64,000 bases of DNA. Origin: Gordonia bronchialis DSM 43247 (GTDB lineage: Bacteria > Actinomycetota > Actinomycetes > Mycobacteriales > Mycobacteriaceae). Below are positions 25,940 through 35,498 of this stretch, piece by piece; positions within the stretch are counted from its first letter, which is position 1, and the number at the start of each line of letters is the position of its first letter. Position numbers and translations under genes: made by a program. The notes beneath the pieces were generated by a model. It was given only the letters and a program-made list of their open reading frames with translations, searched no databases and was not told the origin of the DNA. The stretch lies in assembly GCF_000024785.1 (NCBI RefSeq), contig NC_013441.1, positions 3,348,001-3,412,000 of the forward strand, read 5' to 3'.

Positions 25940-27331
25940 TCAGGCGCCGATCAGCTTGCCGGCGAGGTACTCGGCGACCTTGTCGAGCGCCACCCGCTCC
26001 TGGCTCATCGTGTCGCGTTCCCGGATGGTGACCGCCTGATCGTCGAGGGTGTCGAAGTCCACGGTGACACAGAAGGGCGTACCGATCTCGTCCTGGCGCC
26101 GATACCGCTTGCCGATGCCCTGCGCGTCGTCGAACTCGACGTTCCAGTGTTGCCGCAGTTCGGCGGCGAGGTCGCGGGCCTTGGGCGAGAGCTTCTCGTT
26201 GCGCGACAACGGCAGTACCGCCACCTTGATCGGCGCGAGTCGCCGGTCGAGCTTGAGCACCGTACGAGTATCGGTGCCGCCCTTGGCATTCGGCACTTCC
26301 TCTTCGGTGTAGGCGTCGCACAGGAAGGCCATCAACGAGCGGGTCAGGCCGGCCGCGGGTTCGATGACGAAGGGGGTGTAGCGCTCCCCGCTGGCCTGGT
26401 CGAAGAAGCTGAGATCCTCCCCCGAGTGCTTGGCGTGCGTGGACAGGTCGAAGTCGGTGCGGTTGGCCACACCTTCGAGCTCACCCCACGGGTTGCCGGC
26501 GAAGCCGAACTTGTACTCCACGTCGACGGTGCGCTTGGAGTAGTGCGACAGCTTGTCCTTGGGATGTTCGAAGAGGCGCAGATTCTCCGGGTCGATTCCC
26601 AGTTGGACATACCAGTCGAAGCGATGGTCGATCCAGTACTGATGCCACTGCTCGTCCTCGCCGGGTTTGACGAAGAACTCCATCTCCATCTGCTCGAACT
26701 CGCGCGTACGGAAGATGAAGTTTCCCGGGGTGATCTCGTTGCGGAAGCTCTTGCCGATCTGGGCGATACCGAACGGCGGCTTCTTACGCGCCGTGGTCAT
26801 CACGTTCTTGAAGTTGATGAAAATGCCCTGCGCGGTCTCCGGACGCAGATAGTGCAGGCCCTCTTCGTCGTCGACCGGGCCCAGGAAGGTCTTCATCAGA
26901 CCGCTGAACGCCTTGGGCTCTGTCCACTTGCCGGGCTGACCGGTCTCCGGGTCGTTGATGTCGGCGAGTCCGTTGGCCGGCGGATGGCCGTGCTTGATCT
27001 CGTAGTTCTCGATCAGATGGTCGGCGCGGTAACGCTTGTGCGTGTAGAGCGACTCCACCAGCGGGTCGGTGAACACCTCCACGTGGCCGGAGGCCTGCCA
27101 CACCTGCCGCGGCAGGATCACCGACGAGTCGAGGCCCACGACGTCGTCGCGGCTGGTGACCATGGTGCGCCACCACTGCCGCTTGATGTTGTCCTTGAGT
27201 TCCACACCGAGTGGCCCGTAGTCCCAGGCCGACTTGGTCCCGCCGTAGATCTCACCGCACTGGAACACCAGACCTCGGCGCTTGGCCAGGTTGACGACGG
27301 CTTCGACTCGATTGGACTGGGCGGCGGCCAC
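25940..27331 (-). CDS. glyS: Glycyl-tRNA synthetase (alpha2 type)
   Basis: 463-residue class II aminoacyl-tRNA synthetase charging tRNA-Gly. Motifs: [11 protein letters not shown] and [11 protein letters not shown] (N-terminus), [14 protein letters not shown], motif 2 [25 protein letters not shown], motif 3 [14 protein letters not shown] at 27331 with GGAGAG upstream is chosen; the frame is open to 27397. Divergent from the aminopeptidase gene. Confidence 0.97.
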   Translation of the reverse strand: MAAAQSNRVEAVVNLAKRRGLVFQCGEIYGGTKSAWDYGPLGVELKDNIKRQWWRTMVTSRDDVVGLDSSVILPRQVWQASGHVEVFTDPLVESLYTHKRYRADHLIENYEIKHGHPPANGLADINDPETGQPGKWTEPKAFSGLMKTFLGPVDDEEGLHYLRPETAQGIFINFKNVMTTARKKPPFGIAQIGKSFRNEITPGNFIFRTREFEQMEMEFFVKPGEDEQWHQYWIDHRFDWYVQLGIDPENLRLFEHPKDKLSHYSKRTVDVEYKFGFAGNPWGELEGVANRTDFDLSTHAKHSGEDLSFFDQASGERYTPFVIEPAAGLTRSLMAFLCDAYTEEEVPNAKGGTDTRTVLKLDRRLAPIKVAVLPLSRNEKLSPKARDLAAELRQHWNVEFDDAQGIGKRYRRQDEIGTPFCVTVDFDTLDDQAVTIRERDTMSQERVALDKVAEYLAGKLIGA

Positions 27332-27376
27332 GATGATTCGCTCTCCACTTGCATCTCGGGGATGGTCTGGTGTGCC

Positions 27377-27391
27377 GTCACATGCTGTGAC
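27377..27391. promoter_or_regulatory. 15-bp palindrome between glyS and the M28 peptidase gene
   Basis: GTCACATGCTGTGAC, a perfect 6-bp inverted repeat around three bases, extended on both sides by TGCCG/CGGCA with one bulged base. It resembles a dimeric regulator site (Crp-like halves). It lies 46 bases before the glyS start. Confidence 0.35.
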
Positions 27392-27470
27392 CGGCAACCC
27401 TTACAGGGTAGCCGCCGCCACCTTCGGTGAAGAATCACAGTCACCTCCGGCGGAGAATCGCCGTCCTATC

Positions 27471-29012
27471 ATGACCTGCGTGAAGCGAAAGCCGGCGGCC
27501 GAGGCGTTTGCGGTGCCACGCAGTCTCTGCCCGCTGATAATGATGCTGATCGTCGCTCTTGCCCTCGCGGCATGCCCGACCCACGACACGTCGGAGTCGA
27601 GGGAGCAATCGACACCGCGCGCGTCGTCGCCGCAGGTGCCCGCGCCGGTCGATGTGCTGACCCCCGATTCGCTCGCCCGCGCGGTCACGCTCGACAACGT
27701 GATGCGTCATGTCGAGGCCCTGCAGACGGTGGCCGGCGCGAACCACGGCAACCGGGCGGCGGGCACCCCCGGCTACGACGCGTCAGTCGACTACGTCGCG
27801 GGCCTGCTGCGTGCGGCGGGATTCCGGGTCAGCACACCGGCATTCGATTACACCCGCTATGACGCCGGTCCGGTGGACCTGCGCGCCGACGGGGCCGCCG
27901 TCGAGGCGACCGTCCTCGAGTACTCGCCGGGAACCGGTCGCGCGCCGGTCACCGGTGCGCCGGTCGTGGTCGGCGGACTCGGTTGCGCTGCAAACGATTT
28001 CCCGGCGAGCGTGCGTGATTCCGTCGCCGTGATCACCCGTGGCGGCTGCGAGTTCGTCCGCAAGGCACGTGCCGCACAGACCGCAGGGGCCCGGGCGGTC
28101 ATCATCGTGAACAACGCGCCCGAGAAACTTTCCGGCGCGACCCTCGGTACCGAGAATCCGCCGACGATACCGGTCGTCGGGGTCGCCTCCGGCGACGCCG
28201 AGCGCATCACCCATGCCCGCTCGATCAGCCTGGCGGTGACGGCGGAGACCAGGAAGATCGTGTCCCGCAACGTGATCGCGCAGACCACCACAGGCGACCC
28301 GTCGGATGTGGTGCTCGCCGGGGCACACCTCGACAGTGTCGAGGCCGGGCCGGGCATCAACGACAACGGCACCGGCACCGCGGCAGTCCTCGAGACCGCA
28401 CTACGCCTCGGGTCGGCTCCGCGCGTACCCCATGCGGTGCGCTTCGCCTTCTGGGGAGCCGAGGAGGACGGGCTCATCGGGTCCACCCGCTATGTCGAAT
28501 CGCTCGACGATCAGCAACGGCGGGCACTCGCGCTCTACCTCAACTTCGACATGCTCGGCTCCCCCAACGGCGGCTTCTTCGTCTACGACGGCGACGACTC
28601 GGCCCGCGACGGTGCCGGGCCCGGCCCCACTGGTTCGGCAGGCATCGAGCGGGTGTTCACCCGCTTCTATGACACCTTCTATCGCGGTCGGCAGATCGTC
28701 GACGCCCCGACCGACTTCGACGGCCGGTCCGATTACGGTCCCTTCATCGAGATCGGTGTGCCGGCCGGCGGAGTCCTCACCGGCGCCGAGGGCATCAAAA
28801 CGCCCGAACAGGCCCGACTGTGGGGCGGTACCGCGGGCCAACCCTTCGACGCGCATTACCACTCGCCCGGCGACACCGTGGCCAACGTCAACCGCGACAT
28901 CTTCGGGATCAACGTGTCCGCGGTGGCCTATGGCGTAGCGACCTACGCGTTGTCCACCGCGGGGCCCGATGGTGTACCCGGCCCGGCGGAGCGGCAGCGC
29001 CGGCCTCGCTGA
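27471..29012 (+). CDS. Lipoprotein M28 zinc aminopeptidase (LpqL-like)
   Basis: 513 residues. Signal peptide with lipobox LALAAC, then a PA domain (residues about 130-220: VAVITRGGCEFVRKARAAQTAGARAVI) inserted before the M28 catalytic domain. Zinc and catalytic residues: GAHLDSV, INDNGTG, FWGAEEDG, NFDMLGS and HYHSPGD. It should trim peptides outside the membrane, like M. tuberculosis LpqL. ATG 27471 is used; GTG 27480 is an alternative. Its stop touches the stop of the convergent membrane-protein gene. Confidence 0.9.
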   Translation: MTCVKRKPAAEAFAVPRSLCPLIMMLIVALALAACPTHDTSESREQSTPRASSPQVPAPVDVLTPDSLARAVTLDNVMRHVEALQTVAGANHGNRAAGTPGYDASVDYVAGLLRAAGFRVSTPAFDYTRYDAGPVDLRADGAAVEATVLEYSPGTGRAPVTGAPVVVGGLGCAANDFPASVRDSVAVITRGGCEFVRKARAAQTAGARAVIIVNNAPEKLSGATLGTENPPTIPVVGVASGDAERITHARSISLAVTAETRKIVSRNVIAQTTTGDPSDVVLAGAHLDSVEAGPGINDNGTGTAAVLETALRLGSAPRVPHAVRFAFWGAEEDGLIGSTRYVESLDDQQRRALALYLNFDMLGSPNGGFFVYDGDDSARDGAGPGPTGSAGIERVFTRFYDTFYRGRQIVDAPTDFDGRSDYGPFIEIGVPAGGVLTGAEGIKTPEQARLWGGTAGQPFDAHYHSPGDTVANVNRDIFGINVSAVAYGVATYALSTAGPDGVPGPAERQRRPR

Positions 29013-29603
29013 TCAGCCCTTGACCCCGCACATCCACCAGTCGCCGCCTAGGGCGACGGGATTGGTGCACGGCATGCCGTACATGTCGACTCCCGCCGGG
29101 GATCTGCCGGAGGTGTGCAGGTATCCACCGGCGTCGTCGGGCACACCGATCCACAGCGGGAAGAACCGGATGTCCCCGCGGCCCGAGACCCGACCGTTGA
29201 CCGTGAGAAATCGCAGATGCCACGGCAGCGCCCGCCCGTAGTAGCCGTCTCCCGGCTCGACGCGCAGCGCCCGCTCATAGAGCGTGCGGTGGGTGGCGAA
29301 CCAACCACGTGGCGAGAGCGACCACCACTGCCCGACCGCCGCGGTGATCAGAACCATGACGGTGACCGCCACGACACCCGCGACGACCCTGTGCCGGCAG
29401 ATGGCGCCGATCGCGACGCAGATGATTCCGGCGATGCCGAACATCCACATCACCGCCAGAATGACCGCATCGAACACCCACACAGTGACCGGCAGGAGGA
29501 AGTAGGCAATCGCCACGAGCCACAGCACCAACCCGAGGAACACCGGTGTGCGTCCCCGCCGTGACACGGTTGACGACGGTGCTGCCGATCCCGCCAACGA
29601 CAC
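29013..29603 (-). CDS. Membrane protein of unknown function
   Basis: 196 residues with three hydrophobic segments in the first half (FLGLVLWLVAIAYFLLPVTVWVF, VILAVMWMFGIAGIICVAIGAI, VVAGVVAVTVMVLITAAVG) and a C-terminal domain, probably outside, rich in Trp, Gly and Tyr with two cysteines. GTG start preceded by GGAGGGG. I recognise no family. Divergent from smtB. Confidence 0.65.
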   Translation of the reverse strand: MSLAGSAAPSSTVSRRGRTPVFLGLVLWLVAIAYFLLPVTVWVFDAVILAVMWMFGIAGIICVAIGAICRHRVVAGVVAVTVMVLITAAVGQWWSLSPRGWFATHRTLYERALRVEPGDGYYGRALPWHLRFLTVNGRVSGRGDIRFFPLWIGVPDDAGGYLHTSGRSPAGVDMYGMPCTNPVALGGDWWMCGVKG

Positions 29604-29711
29604 TCGCTCCCCTCCGAACCGATCCCACCCCCGTGGGTACGCGACGGTCGCAACTCTTTGACAATCGCTTCCGATAAGATCGACGTGGAACCCACGACAA
29701 GAAGGTCATGC

Positions 29712-30206
29712 ATGTCGGCTCACGAACTCGATCGTCGTCAATCTACCTCGGCACGGACCGCGGCCAGCGAACTCCTGCGTGCGCTCGCGTCTCCGACACG
29801 CATCGCGATCGTGCAGTCGTTGGGCTCCGAGTCCCGCTGTGTGCATGAACTCGTCGGCGAACTCGAGTTGAGCCAGCCGCTGGTCAGCCAGCATTTGCGT
29901 GTCCTCAAGGACGCCGGCGTGGTCCGCGGTGAACGCAATGGTCGCGAGATCATGTACTCGCTGGTCGATCATCACATCGTGCACATCGTCGACGATGCCC
30001 TCGTGCACGCGACGGAAGAGCCCACAACCGAACCCGTCGCAGCAGCCCCCGCTGCCACCGACGACTCTGACAGCGATCCCGTTGCCCCTGATGCCGCTGC
30101 TCCCGATTCCGCTGCTACCGATTCCGCTGGGACCAATTCCGCTCGGACCAATTCGTCTGCGACCGCAACCCCGACCGCCGCCCATACCTCGGTGGACGCC
30201 CGATGA
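29712..30206 (+). CDS. smtB: SmtB-type zinc-responsive ArsR repressor
   Basis: 164 residues. Winged helix (LLRALASPTRIAIVQSL, LSQPLVSQHLRVLKDAGVV, ERNGREIMYSLVD) whose last helix has D86, H88, H99 and E102, exactly the alpha5 zinc-site spacing of SmtB. The C-terminal about 55 residues are an Ala/Thr/Ser/Asp-rich tail with five-residue repeats not usual for the family. It overlaps zur by four bases (ATGA), the smtB-zur operon of mycobacteria in which SmtB represses the operon when zinc is low. AAGAAGG precedes the ATG. Confidence 0.93.
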   Translation: MSAHELDRRQSTSARTAASELLRALASPTRIAIVQSLGSESRCVHELVGELELSQPLVSQHLRVLKDAGVVRGERNGREIMYSLVDHHIVHIVDDALVHATEEPTTEPVAAAPAATDDSDSDPVAPDAAAPDSAATDSAGTNSARTNSSATATPTAAHTSVDAR

Positions 30207-30616
30207 GCACCACGAGTCGCCCGGTCACCGGTATCCGCTCCACGCGTCAGCGTGCCGCGATCGCCGACGCCCTGGCCGCCACCGACGATTTCTGTTCGGC
30301 GCAGGAACTCCACGATCAATTGCGTGCCCGCGGCGAATCCATCGGATTGACCACGGTGTACCGAAATCTGCAGGCGCTCAGCCAGTCCGGTCAGATCGAC
30401 GTGCTCTGGGACGGTTCCGGGGAAACCCGCTACCGCCATTGCTCGGACGGCCATCACCATCATCTGGTGTGCCGGTCCTGCGGAACCACCGTCGAGGTTC
30501 AGGCCGAGCCGGTGGAGCGCTGGGCGACGCGTATCGCCTCCGAGCACGGGTTCACCGGCATCAACCACACTGTCGAGGTGTTCGGATACTGCCCCGCGTG
30601 CAGCGAGGGAAGCTGA
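30203..30616 (+). CDS. zur: Zinc uptake regulator Zur (FurB)
   Basis: 137-residue Fur-family repressor that shuts zinc uptake and alternative ribosomal-protein genes when zinc is plentiful. Winged helix at about 10-80 (STRQRAAIADAL-like start, GLTTVYRNLQAL); zinc-sensing HHHHLVCRSCG and the structural CxxC pairs CRSC and YCPAC. Second gene of the smtB-zur operon. Confidence 0.95.
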   Translation: MSTTSRPVTGIRSTRQRAAIADALAATDDFCSAQELHDQLRARGESIGLTTVYRNLQALSQSGQIDVLWDGSGETRYRHCSDGHHHHLVCRSCGTTVEVQAEPVERWATRIASEHGFTGINHTVEVFGYCPACSEGS

Positions 30617-30628
30617 TCCGACGCCTGG

Positions 30629-31024
30629 TCAGCCCCCGACCAGACGCGCAGCCGCGTCGGCACCCGAGGACAGCACGATGTGCAGCACCGTCAGCAACGG
30701 GACGTCGCCGAGTTCCCCAACCGGAAACGTGTAGTACTGCAACACATCTGTGGTGACACCGTCGGGATCGGACCGTCGCAAACTGCCGAAGCTCAACTGC
30801 GCACCACAGTCCTCGATGTCGCGGCGTAGCTCGTCGGTGTTGGGCAGGTCGAGCGCGATCAGCTGGGTGATCGCCAGGACATCGAGCCCCTCGGCGAGAG
30901 CGAGCACACGGACCGACGCGCTCGTCGAACCCAGCCGGACCATGAACGACTCGGCGTCGAGCGCCTCCACCGTGCCGATCTCGGCGGCCAGACCGGCCAC
31001 CTTCGCCAGTAGCGCTTCGGTCAT
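30629..31024 (-). CDS. Conserved protein next to uppS (Rv2360c-like)
   Basis: 131-residue soluble protein of unknown function in the position of M. tuberculosis Rv2360c. Mixed alpha/beta composition with no motif I can name. ATG 31024 overlaps the uppS stop (ATGA), so it is translated with uppS; the frame upstream to 31153 lies inside uppS and is not used. Confidence 0.75.
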   Translation of the reverse strand: MTEALLAKVAGLAAEIGTVEALDAESFMVRLGSTSASVRVLALAEGLDVLAITQLIALDLPNTDELRRDIEDCGAQLSFGSLRRSDPDGVTTDVLQYYTFPVGELGDVPLLTVLHIVLSSGADAAARLVGG

Positions 31025-31851
31025 TGCGGCTTCACCCCACCGAAACGACGGTCCCGCGAGGCATATTCGAGACAGGCGGCCCACAGATCGCGCCGGTCGA
31101 AATCGGGAAACAGCTTTTCCTGATAGACCATCTCGGCATACGCCGACTGCCACAGCAGGAAGTTGGAGATGCGCTGCTCACCCGACGGACGCAGGAAGAG
31201 ATCGACATCGGGCATGTCCGGCTCGTCGAGGTAGCGGGCAAAGGTGGACTCCGAGATCCGTTCCGGATCGATCTCGCCCCGGGCCGCGCGACGAGCGATT
31301 TCCCGTGCGGCGTCGGCGATCTCGGCCCGGCCGCCGTAGTTGACACACATCGTCAGGGTCATCACGGTGTTGTCGCGGGTGAGCTCCTCGGCGACCTCGA
31401 GTTCACGGATCACGCTGCGCCACAAGCGTGGTCGGCGCCCGGCCCACCGCACTCGGACACCCATCTCGTTCATCTCGTCGCGCCGGCGGCGAATCACGTC
31501 GCGGTTGAACCCCATCAGGAACCGCACCTCGTCGGGACTGCGCGACCAGTTCTCGGTGGAGAAGGCATAGGCCGACAGCCACGTCACCCCGAGTTCGATA
31601 CATCCGCACACGGTGTCCATCAGGACCGCTTCGCCCCGCTTGTGGCCTTCGGTGCGCGGCAATCCGCGATCGGTGGCCCAGCGTCCGTTGCCGTCCATGA
31701 CCAGGGCGACGTGACGGGGGACGAACTCGGATGGGATCGCCGGCGGGCGGGCACCGCTGGGATGGGGATCGGGCGGCCGGACGGTCCGCGGTTTGGCGGC
31801 CGACGTCTCCGATTGCCGTCGGCGTGCCGAGCCACCGGGCCGCAATGCCAT
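31021..31851 (-). CDS. uppS: Decaprenyl diphosphate synthase (cis-prenyltransferase)
   Basis: 276-residue Z-type prenyl transferase making the polyprenyl phosphate carrier for cell-wall synthesis. Motifs: [13 protein letters not shown] with catalytic Asp, [45 protein letters not shown]. The first about 45 residues are a Pro/Arg-rich extension, as in mycobacterial orthologues. ATG 31851 preferred over the TTG directly before it, with GAGAGGA upstream. Confidence 0.95.
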   Translation of the reverse strand: MALRPGGSARRRQSETSAAKPRTVRPPDPHPSGARPPAIPSEFVPRHVALVMDGNGRWATDRGLPRTEGHKRGEAVLMDTVCGCIELGVTWLSAYAFSTENWSRSPDEVRFLMGFNRDVIRRRRDEMNEMGVRVRWAGRRPRLWRSVIRELEVAEELTRDNTVMTLTMCVNYGGRAEIADAAREIARRAARGEIDPERISESTFARYLDEPDMPDVDLFLRPSGEQRISNFLLWQSAYAEMVYQEKLFPDFDRRDLWAACLEYASRDRRFGGVKPQ

Positions 31852-31864
31852 CAACCGACTCCTC

Positions 31865-32623
31865 TCACGCCGTCTCCACCAGCCTATGGGGCGCGGATCG
31901 TTCGATGAGCGGCAGGGTTCGGAGTTGACGCTCCAGATGCCACTGCAGATGCGCCGCGGTCAGACCACTGGCCTGGCGACGCAGCGAGGTCCCCGCGTCG
32001 ACGGTGTGCTCCCACTGACCACGGAACAGCGCATCCATGAGATCGAGCACCCCCGGCGAGGGTGTCGCGGCGCCGGGCGGACGGCAGTGCAGACACACCG
32101 CGCCACCGACGGCGACATGAAAAGCCCGATGCGGTCCCGGTGTGGCGCAGCGGGCGCACTCGTCAAGGGCAGGCATCCACCCCGCGCAATGCATCGCGCG
32201 CAACAGGAACGCGTCCAGGATCAGCTCGCGCGGACGGCGATCCTCGGCGAGAGCGGCCAGTGCCCCCACCGTCAGCCGGTGCAGTTGCGGGGCGGGTGCG
32301 CGTTCCTCGCCGGCGAGCCGCTCCGCCGTCTCCAGCACGGCACACGCCGTGGTGTAGCGGCCGTAGTCGGCGGCGATGGCATCGCTGTAGGCGTGCAGAC
32401 TGTGCACCTGGGTCACCACATCGAGGTTGCGGCCCGGATACAGGTGCACATCGACATGCGCGAACGGCTCCAGACGCGCACCGAACTTGGACCGGGTCCG
32501 CCGCACCCCCTTGGCCACCGCCCGCACCAGTCCGTGCTCGGCGGTCAGCAGCGTGATGATGCGATCGGCCTCGCCCAGCTTGTGCTGGCGCAGCACGACC
32601 GCCTCATCCCGGTAGAACCTCAC
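31865..32623 (-). CDS. recO: DNA repair protein RecO
   Basis: 252-residue recombination mediator that helps load RecA with RecR. N-terminal OB fold ([41 protein letters not shown]) and a helical domain with a zinc-finger-like CARC and CLHC pair. GTG 32623 gives the family start; the frame is open to 32746. No clear ribosome binding site. Precedes uppS by 13 bases in the same direction. Confidence 0.95.
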   Translation of the reverse strand: MRFYRDEAVVLRQHKLGEADRIITLLTAEHGLVRAVAKGVRRTRSKFGARLEPFAHVDVHLYPGRNLDVVTQVHSLHAYSDAIAADYGRYTTACAVLETAERLAGEERAPAPQLHRLTVGALAALAEDRRPRELILDAFLLRAMHCAGWMPALDECARCATPGPHRAFHVAVGGAVCLHCRPPGAATPSPGVLDLMDALFRGQWEHTVDAGTSLRRQASGLTAAHLQWHLERQLRTLPLIERSAPHRLVETA

Positions 32624-32776
32624 GCCGACATTGTTCCACCGCGGACAGACACTGCGCGCCCGACATACCGGCCGGGCGCCATGACTGAAAACACTCCGTC
32701 GGAATCTGTACTCGGCACGGTCCCCAACTGGACTATCCAGTGCCACGAGCCGTGACGTACAGATTCAGTGCACAGA

Positions 32777-34189
32777 TCACGCGTTCATCATCCGATCCAG
32801 CCGGGGCGGCAACGTCATCGCTCCCGCGTAGCGGTGCCAACCCTTGCGGTCGTAGTACTTGGCACCCGCCCAACCGAGCAGCGCGCCCAGGATCAGGCCG
32901 ACGAAGGATTGGATGGTGGCGCGGGCGAGACCGGCGCTCAGGTCGGCGTCGAAATACAGGATGGACCGCACACCCAGATAGACCACGTGCATCGGTTCGA
33001 CCGCCGCGATCCAGGCGAAGATTCGCGGACTGGCCTCCAGCGGGAGCGGACCGCCCGACGACGGGAGGCCGAACACCACGAAGAAGATCAGGTTGAAGAT
33101 CAGCCCCGGATTGCCGAACACCGCCATCATCGAACTCGCGCTCACCCCCACCGCGAAGATGGCGAGCACCGAAAACGCCCAGAGTGCAAACGCATTCGGC
33201 AGCGAGGTACCGACGGCCGCACAGACGGCGATGAACAGCGCCGACTGCACGAACGACACGAGCAACATGATGGTCCACTTGGCGGCCAGCGTTCCCCACC
33301 GCGAGATCGGCAGCCGGGCCCGAAGCTGATAGAAGGGGCCGAACTCGATGGGTGTCTGCCCCAGCATCCCGTCGACCAGGATGCTGACCATCATCGCGCC
33401 GGTGAAGCCCGCCAGGATCAACAGCAGCGTGAAGTAGAACGCCGACAACCCATTTCCGGCGCCTCCCGGCAGCGGCGTCGGCTCGATGACCGAGACCTGC
33501 ACCGGAGTGGCCAGGGCCACCTGGGCCGCACCGGTGAACGGCACGTCGAGTTTGATCAGCTGCGCCCGGACGGTGCTGGTGAGCTGCGCACCGAACTCCT
33601 CGTTGACCTGGTTGCGCACGCGGTCGGCGAAGGTCGTGGTGACCGCCGACGCGAACGCCCCCGACCCGCGATTGATGTAGATGCCGATCGACGGCGACGA
33701 CGGTTTGTTGGTCAGCACCGTCGCCTGTCCCAGGGAGATCGCCTTGTCGGTGAACCCGGTCTCGATGATCACCACGCCGTACACCTTGCCGGTACCGAGC
33801 TCGTTCAACGCGGTGGTGCGGTCGGTGCGGTGGATGACGATCCCGCTCTTCGCAGCCGACGAGATGATGCCGTCGGCGACCTGATTGCCGAAGTTCTGCG
33901 GCGTCTTGGTGCCGTCACCGTTGTCGAGCTGACCGCCGGTGTCCTCGTTCACCAAAGCGATCGGGAAGTCGTGCAGGTGCTCCTCCGGATTGGCCACCGC
34001 GGCCATGTACAGCGCGGCCATCAGACAGAAGAGCGCCACCACCAGCGCGGTCGGCAGCAACCAGAACCGAGGCGACCCGACGACCCCGGCGATGGTGCGC
34101 CCGGCCTCCGCCTCGGTCTCCGGCGCGGCATGATCGCCGTCACCGACGACGGATTGCGTCGGTTGCGCACCATCTTCGTGCTTACCCAT
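32777..34189 (-). CDS. YhgE/Pip-type (DUF3533-like) membrane protein, ABC-2 permease fold
   Basis: 470 residues. One membrane segment near the N-terminus (FWLLPTALVVALFCLMAALYMA), a large extracytoplasmic domain of about 190 residues with FPIALVNEDTGG and GVVIIETGFTDKAISLG, then about five membrane segments. This layout belongs to the phage-infection-protein/ABC-2 permease group. No ATP-binding subunit is adjacent. It sits between era and recO, where mycobacteria have an amidase gene. ATG with GGAGGGG upstream. Confidence 0.8.
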   Translation of the reverse strand: MGKHEDGAQPTQSVVGDGDHAAPETEAEAGRTIAGVVGSPRFWLLPTALVVALFCLMAALYMAAVANPEEHLHDFPIALVNEDTGGQLDNGDGTKTPQNFGNQVADGIISSAAKSGIVIHRTDRTTALNELGTGKVYGVVIIETGFTDKAISLGQATVLTNKPSSPSIGIYINRGSGAFASAVTTTFADRVRNQVNEEFGAQLTSTVRAQLIKLDVPFTGAAQVALATPVQVSVIEPTPLPGGAGNGLSAFYFTLLLILAGFTGAMMVSILVDGMLGQTPIEFGPFYQLRARLPISRWGTLAAKWTIMLLVSFVQSALFIAVCAAVGTSLPNAFALWAFSVLAIFAVGVSASSMMAVFGNPGLIFNLIFFVVFGLPSSGGPLPLEASPRIFAWIAAVEPMHVVYLGVRSILYFDADLSAGLARATIQSFVGLILGALLGWAGAKYYDRKGWHRYAGAMTLPPRLDRMMNA

Positions 34190-34251
34190 GTGCCCCTCCG
34201 GTCCCTACCGCCGCATGTACAGTAGGCAACCCTGTCACACGTGACCGCGCG

Positions 34252-35160
34252 TCAGAAACCCATCCGGCCGAGTTGCTTGGGGTCGCGCTGCCAGTCCTTG
34301 GCGACCTTGACGTGCAGATCGAGATAGACCCGGGCGCCGAGCAGCCGCTCGATCTGGGCACGGGCCACCGTGCCCACCTCTTTCAGGCGGGCTCCCTTGT
34401 GCCCGATGATGATGCCCTTCTGGCTGTCCCGCTCGACGTAGAGGATCGCGTGCACGTCGAGCATGGGTTGCTGATCCGGCTCGCGGTCACGCTCGATGAC
34501 CTCTTCGATGACGACGGCCAGTGAGTGCGGCAGCTCGTCACGGACACCTTCGAGCGCGGCTTCCCGGATGAACTCGGCCATCAGAACATCGTCGGATTCG
34601 TCGGTGAGCTCGCCTTCGGGATAGAACGCGGGACCCGGTTGCATCAGCGACACCAGCACATCGGTGAGGACGTCGACCTGTTTGCCCGACTTCGCCGATA
34701 CCGGAACCACTTCGGAGGTCGGGCCGAGCAACTTCGAGAGTGCGAGTAGTTGGGCTGCCACCTTCTCCGGACCCACCCGGTCGATCTTGGTGACGATGCC
34801 CAGGACCGTCGTCTTGGGCGCCATATGGCGAACCTGCGAGACAATCCACTTGTCCCCCGGGCCGATCTTCTCGTCGGCGGGCACGCAGACACCGATGACG
34901 TCGACCTCGGCGAAGGTGTCCTGCACGAGGTCGTTCAGCCGTTGGCCGAGCAGCGTGCGGGGCCGGTGCAGGCCGGGTGTGTCGACCAGGATCAACTGTG
35001 CGTCGGGACGATTGACGATGCCGCGGATGGCATGACGGGTGGTCTGCGGCCGATTGGACGTGATCGCGATCTTCTCCCCCACCAGCGCATTCGTCAGAGT
35101 CGACTTGCCGGTGTTCGGCCGGCCCACGAAACAGACGAAGCCGGAACGGAATTCGCTCAT
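34252..35160 (-). CDS. era: GTPase Era
   Basis: 302 residues. G domain with Walker A GRPNTGKST, G2 TTRHAIRG, G3 DTPGLHRPR and G4 TKID; C-terminal KH domain (IIIGHKGARLKEVG, VKVAKDWQRDPKQL). Binds 16S rRNA during 30S maturation. ATG overlaps the stop of the upstream gene by four bases. Confidence 0.97.
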   Translation of the reverse strand: MSEFRSGFVCFVGRPNTGKSTLTNALVGEKIAITSNRPQTTRHAIRGIVNRPDAQLILVDTPGLHRPRTLLGQRLNDLVQDTFAEVDVIGVCVPADEKIGPGDKWIVSQVRHMAPKTTVLGIVTKIDRVGPEKVAAQLLALSKLLGPTSEVVPVSAKSGKQVDVLTDVLVSLMQPGPAFYPEGELTDESDDVLMAEFIREAALEGVRDELPHSLAVVIEEVIERDREPDQQPMLDVHAILYVERDSQKGIIIGHKGARLKEVGTVARAQIERLLGARVYLDLHVKVAKDWQRDPKQLGRMGF

Positions 35161-35498
35161 CGCCCGGGTTCCAGACGCTCGGTGGGCGTGCCGGCGGCGT
35201 CGGTCAGGTAGGCGGGAGCGTCCGGGCTGATCTCGGCGAACGTGGCCAGCCCGGGATCGTCGGCACTGCCGTTCACCAGCACGGCGGCTTCGAAACCGGT
35301 TGCACCGCTCGATAATGCGGTCGCGACGGCAACCTGCAACGCGGACAACGTCAGCGACGCGGTGCGCACGTCGGCGCCGGCGTAGGTCCGGCCGTCCGCA
35401 TCACGCACCGCGGCCCCCGCGGGCGCCTCCGCGCGGGCAAGCGCACCGCGGGCGAGCACCACCAACTTGCGATCCTCGTCGCCGAGGTCAACGGTCAC
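35157..35498 (-). CDS. Small cytidine-deaminase-like protein (Rv2365c-like)
   Basis: 113 residues matching the position and size of Rv2365c. The pattern [20 protein letters not shown] and [11 protein letters not shown] recalls a degenerate cytidine-deaminase-like fold, but the zinc-binding His/Cys residues are missing, so catalysis is unlikely. GTG 35498 (AAGGA upstream) overlaps the end of the CorC gene by 11 bases; the longer frame to 36008 is shadow. Confidence 0.7.
   Translation of the reverse strand: MTVDLGDEDRKLVVLARGALARAEAPAGAAVRDADGRTYAGADVRTASLTLSALQVAVATALSSGATGFEAAVLVNGSADDPGLATFAEISPDAPAYLTDAAGTPTERLEPGR

Noticed and set aside
25304..27430. A 708-codon open frame on the plus strand
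   Set aside because: Antisense to the cold-shock and glyS genes; no recognisable domain.
29658..29680. TTGACA plus TAAGAT as the smtB-zur promoter
   Set aside because: The two boxes are 11 bases apart, too close for a sigma-70 type promoter; the true -10 is not clear.
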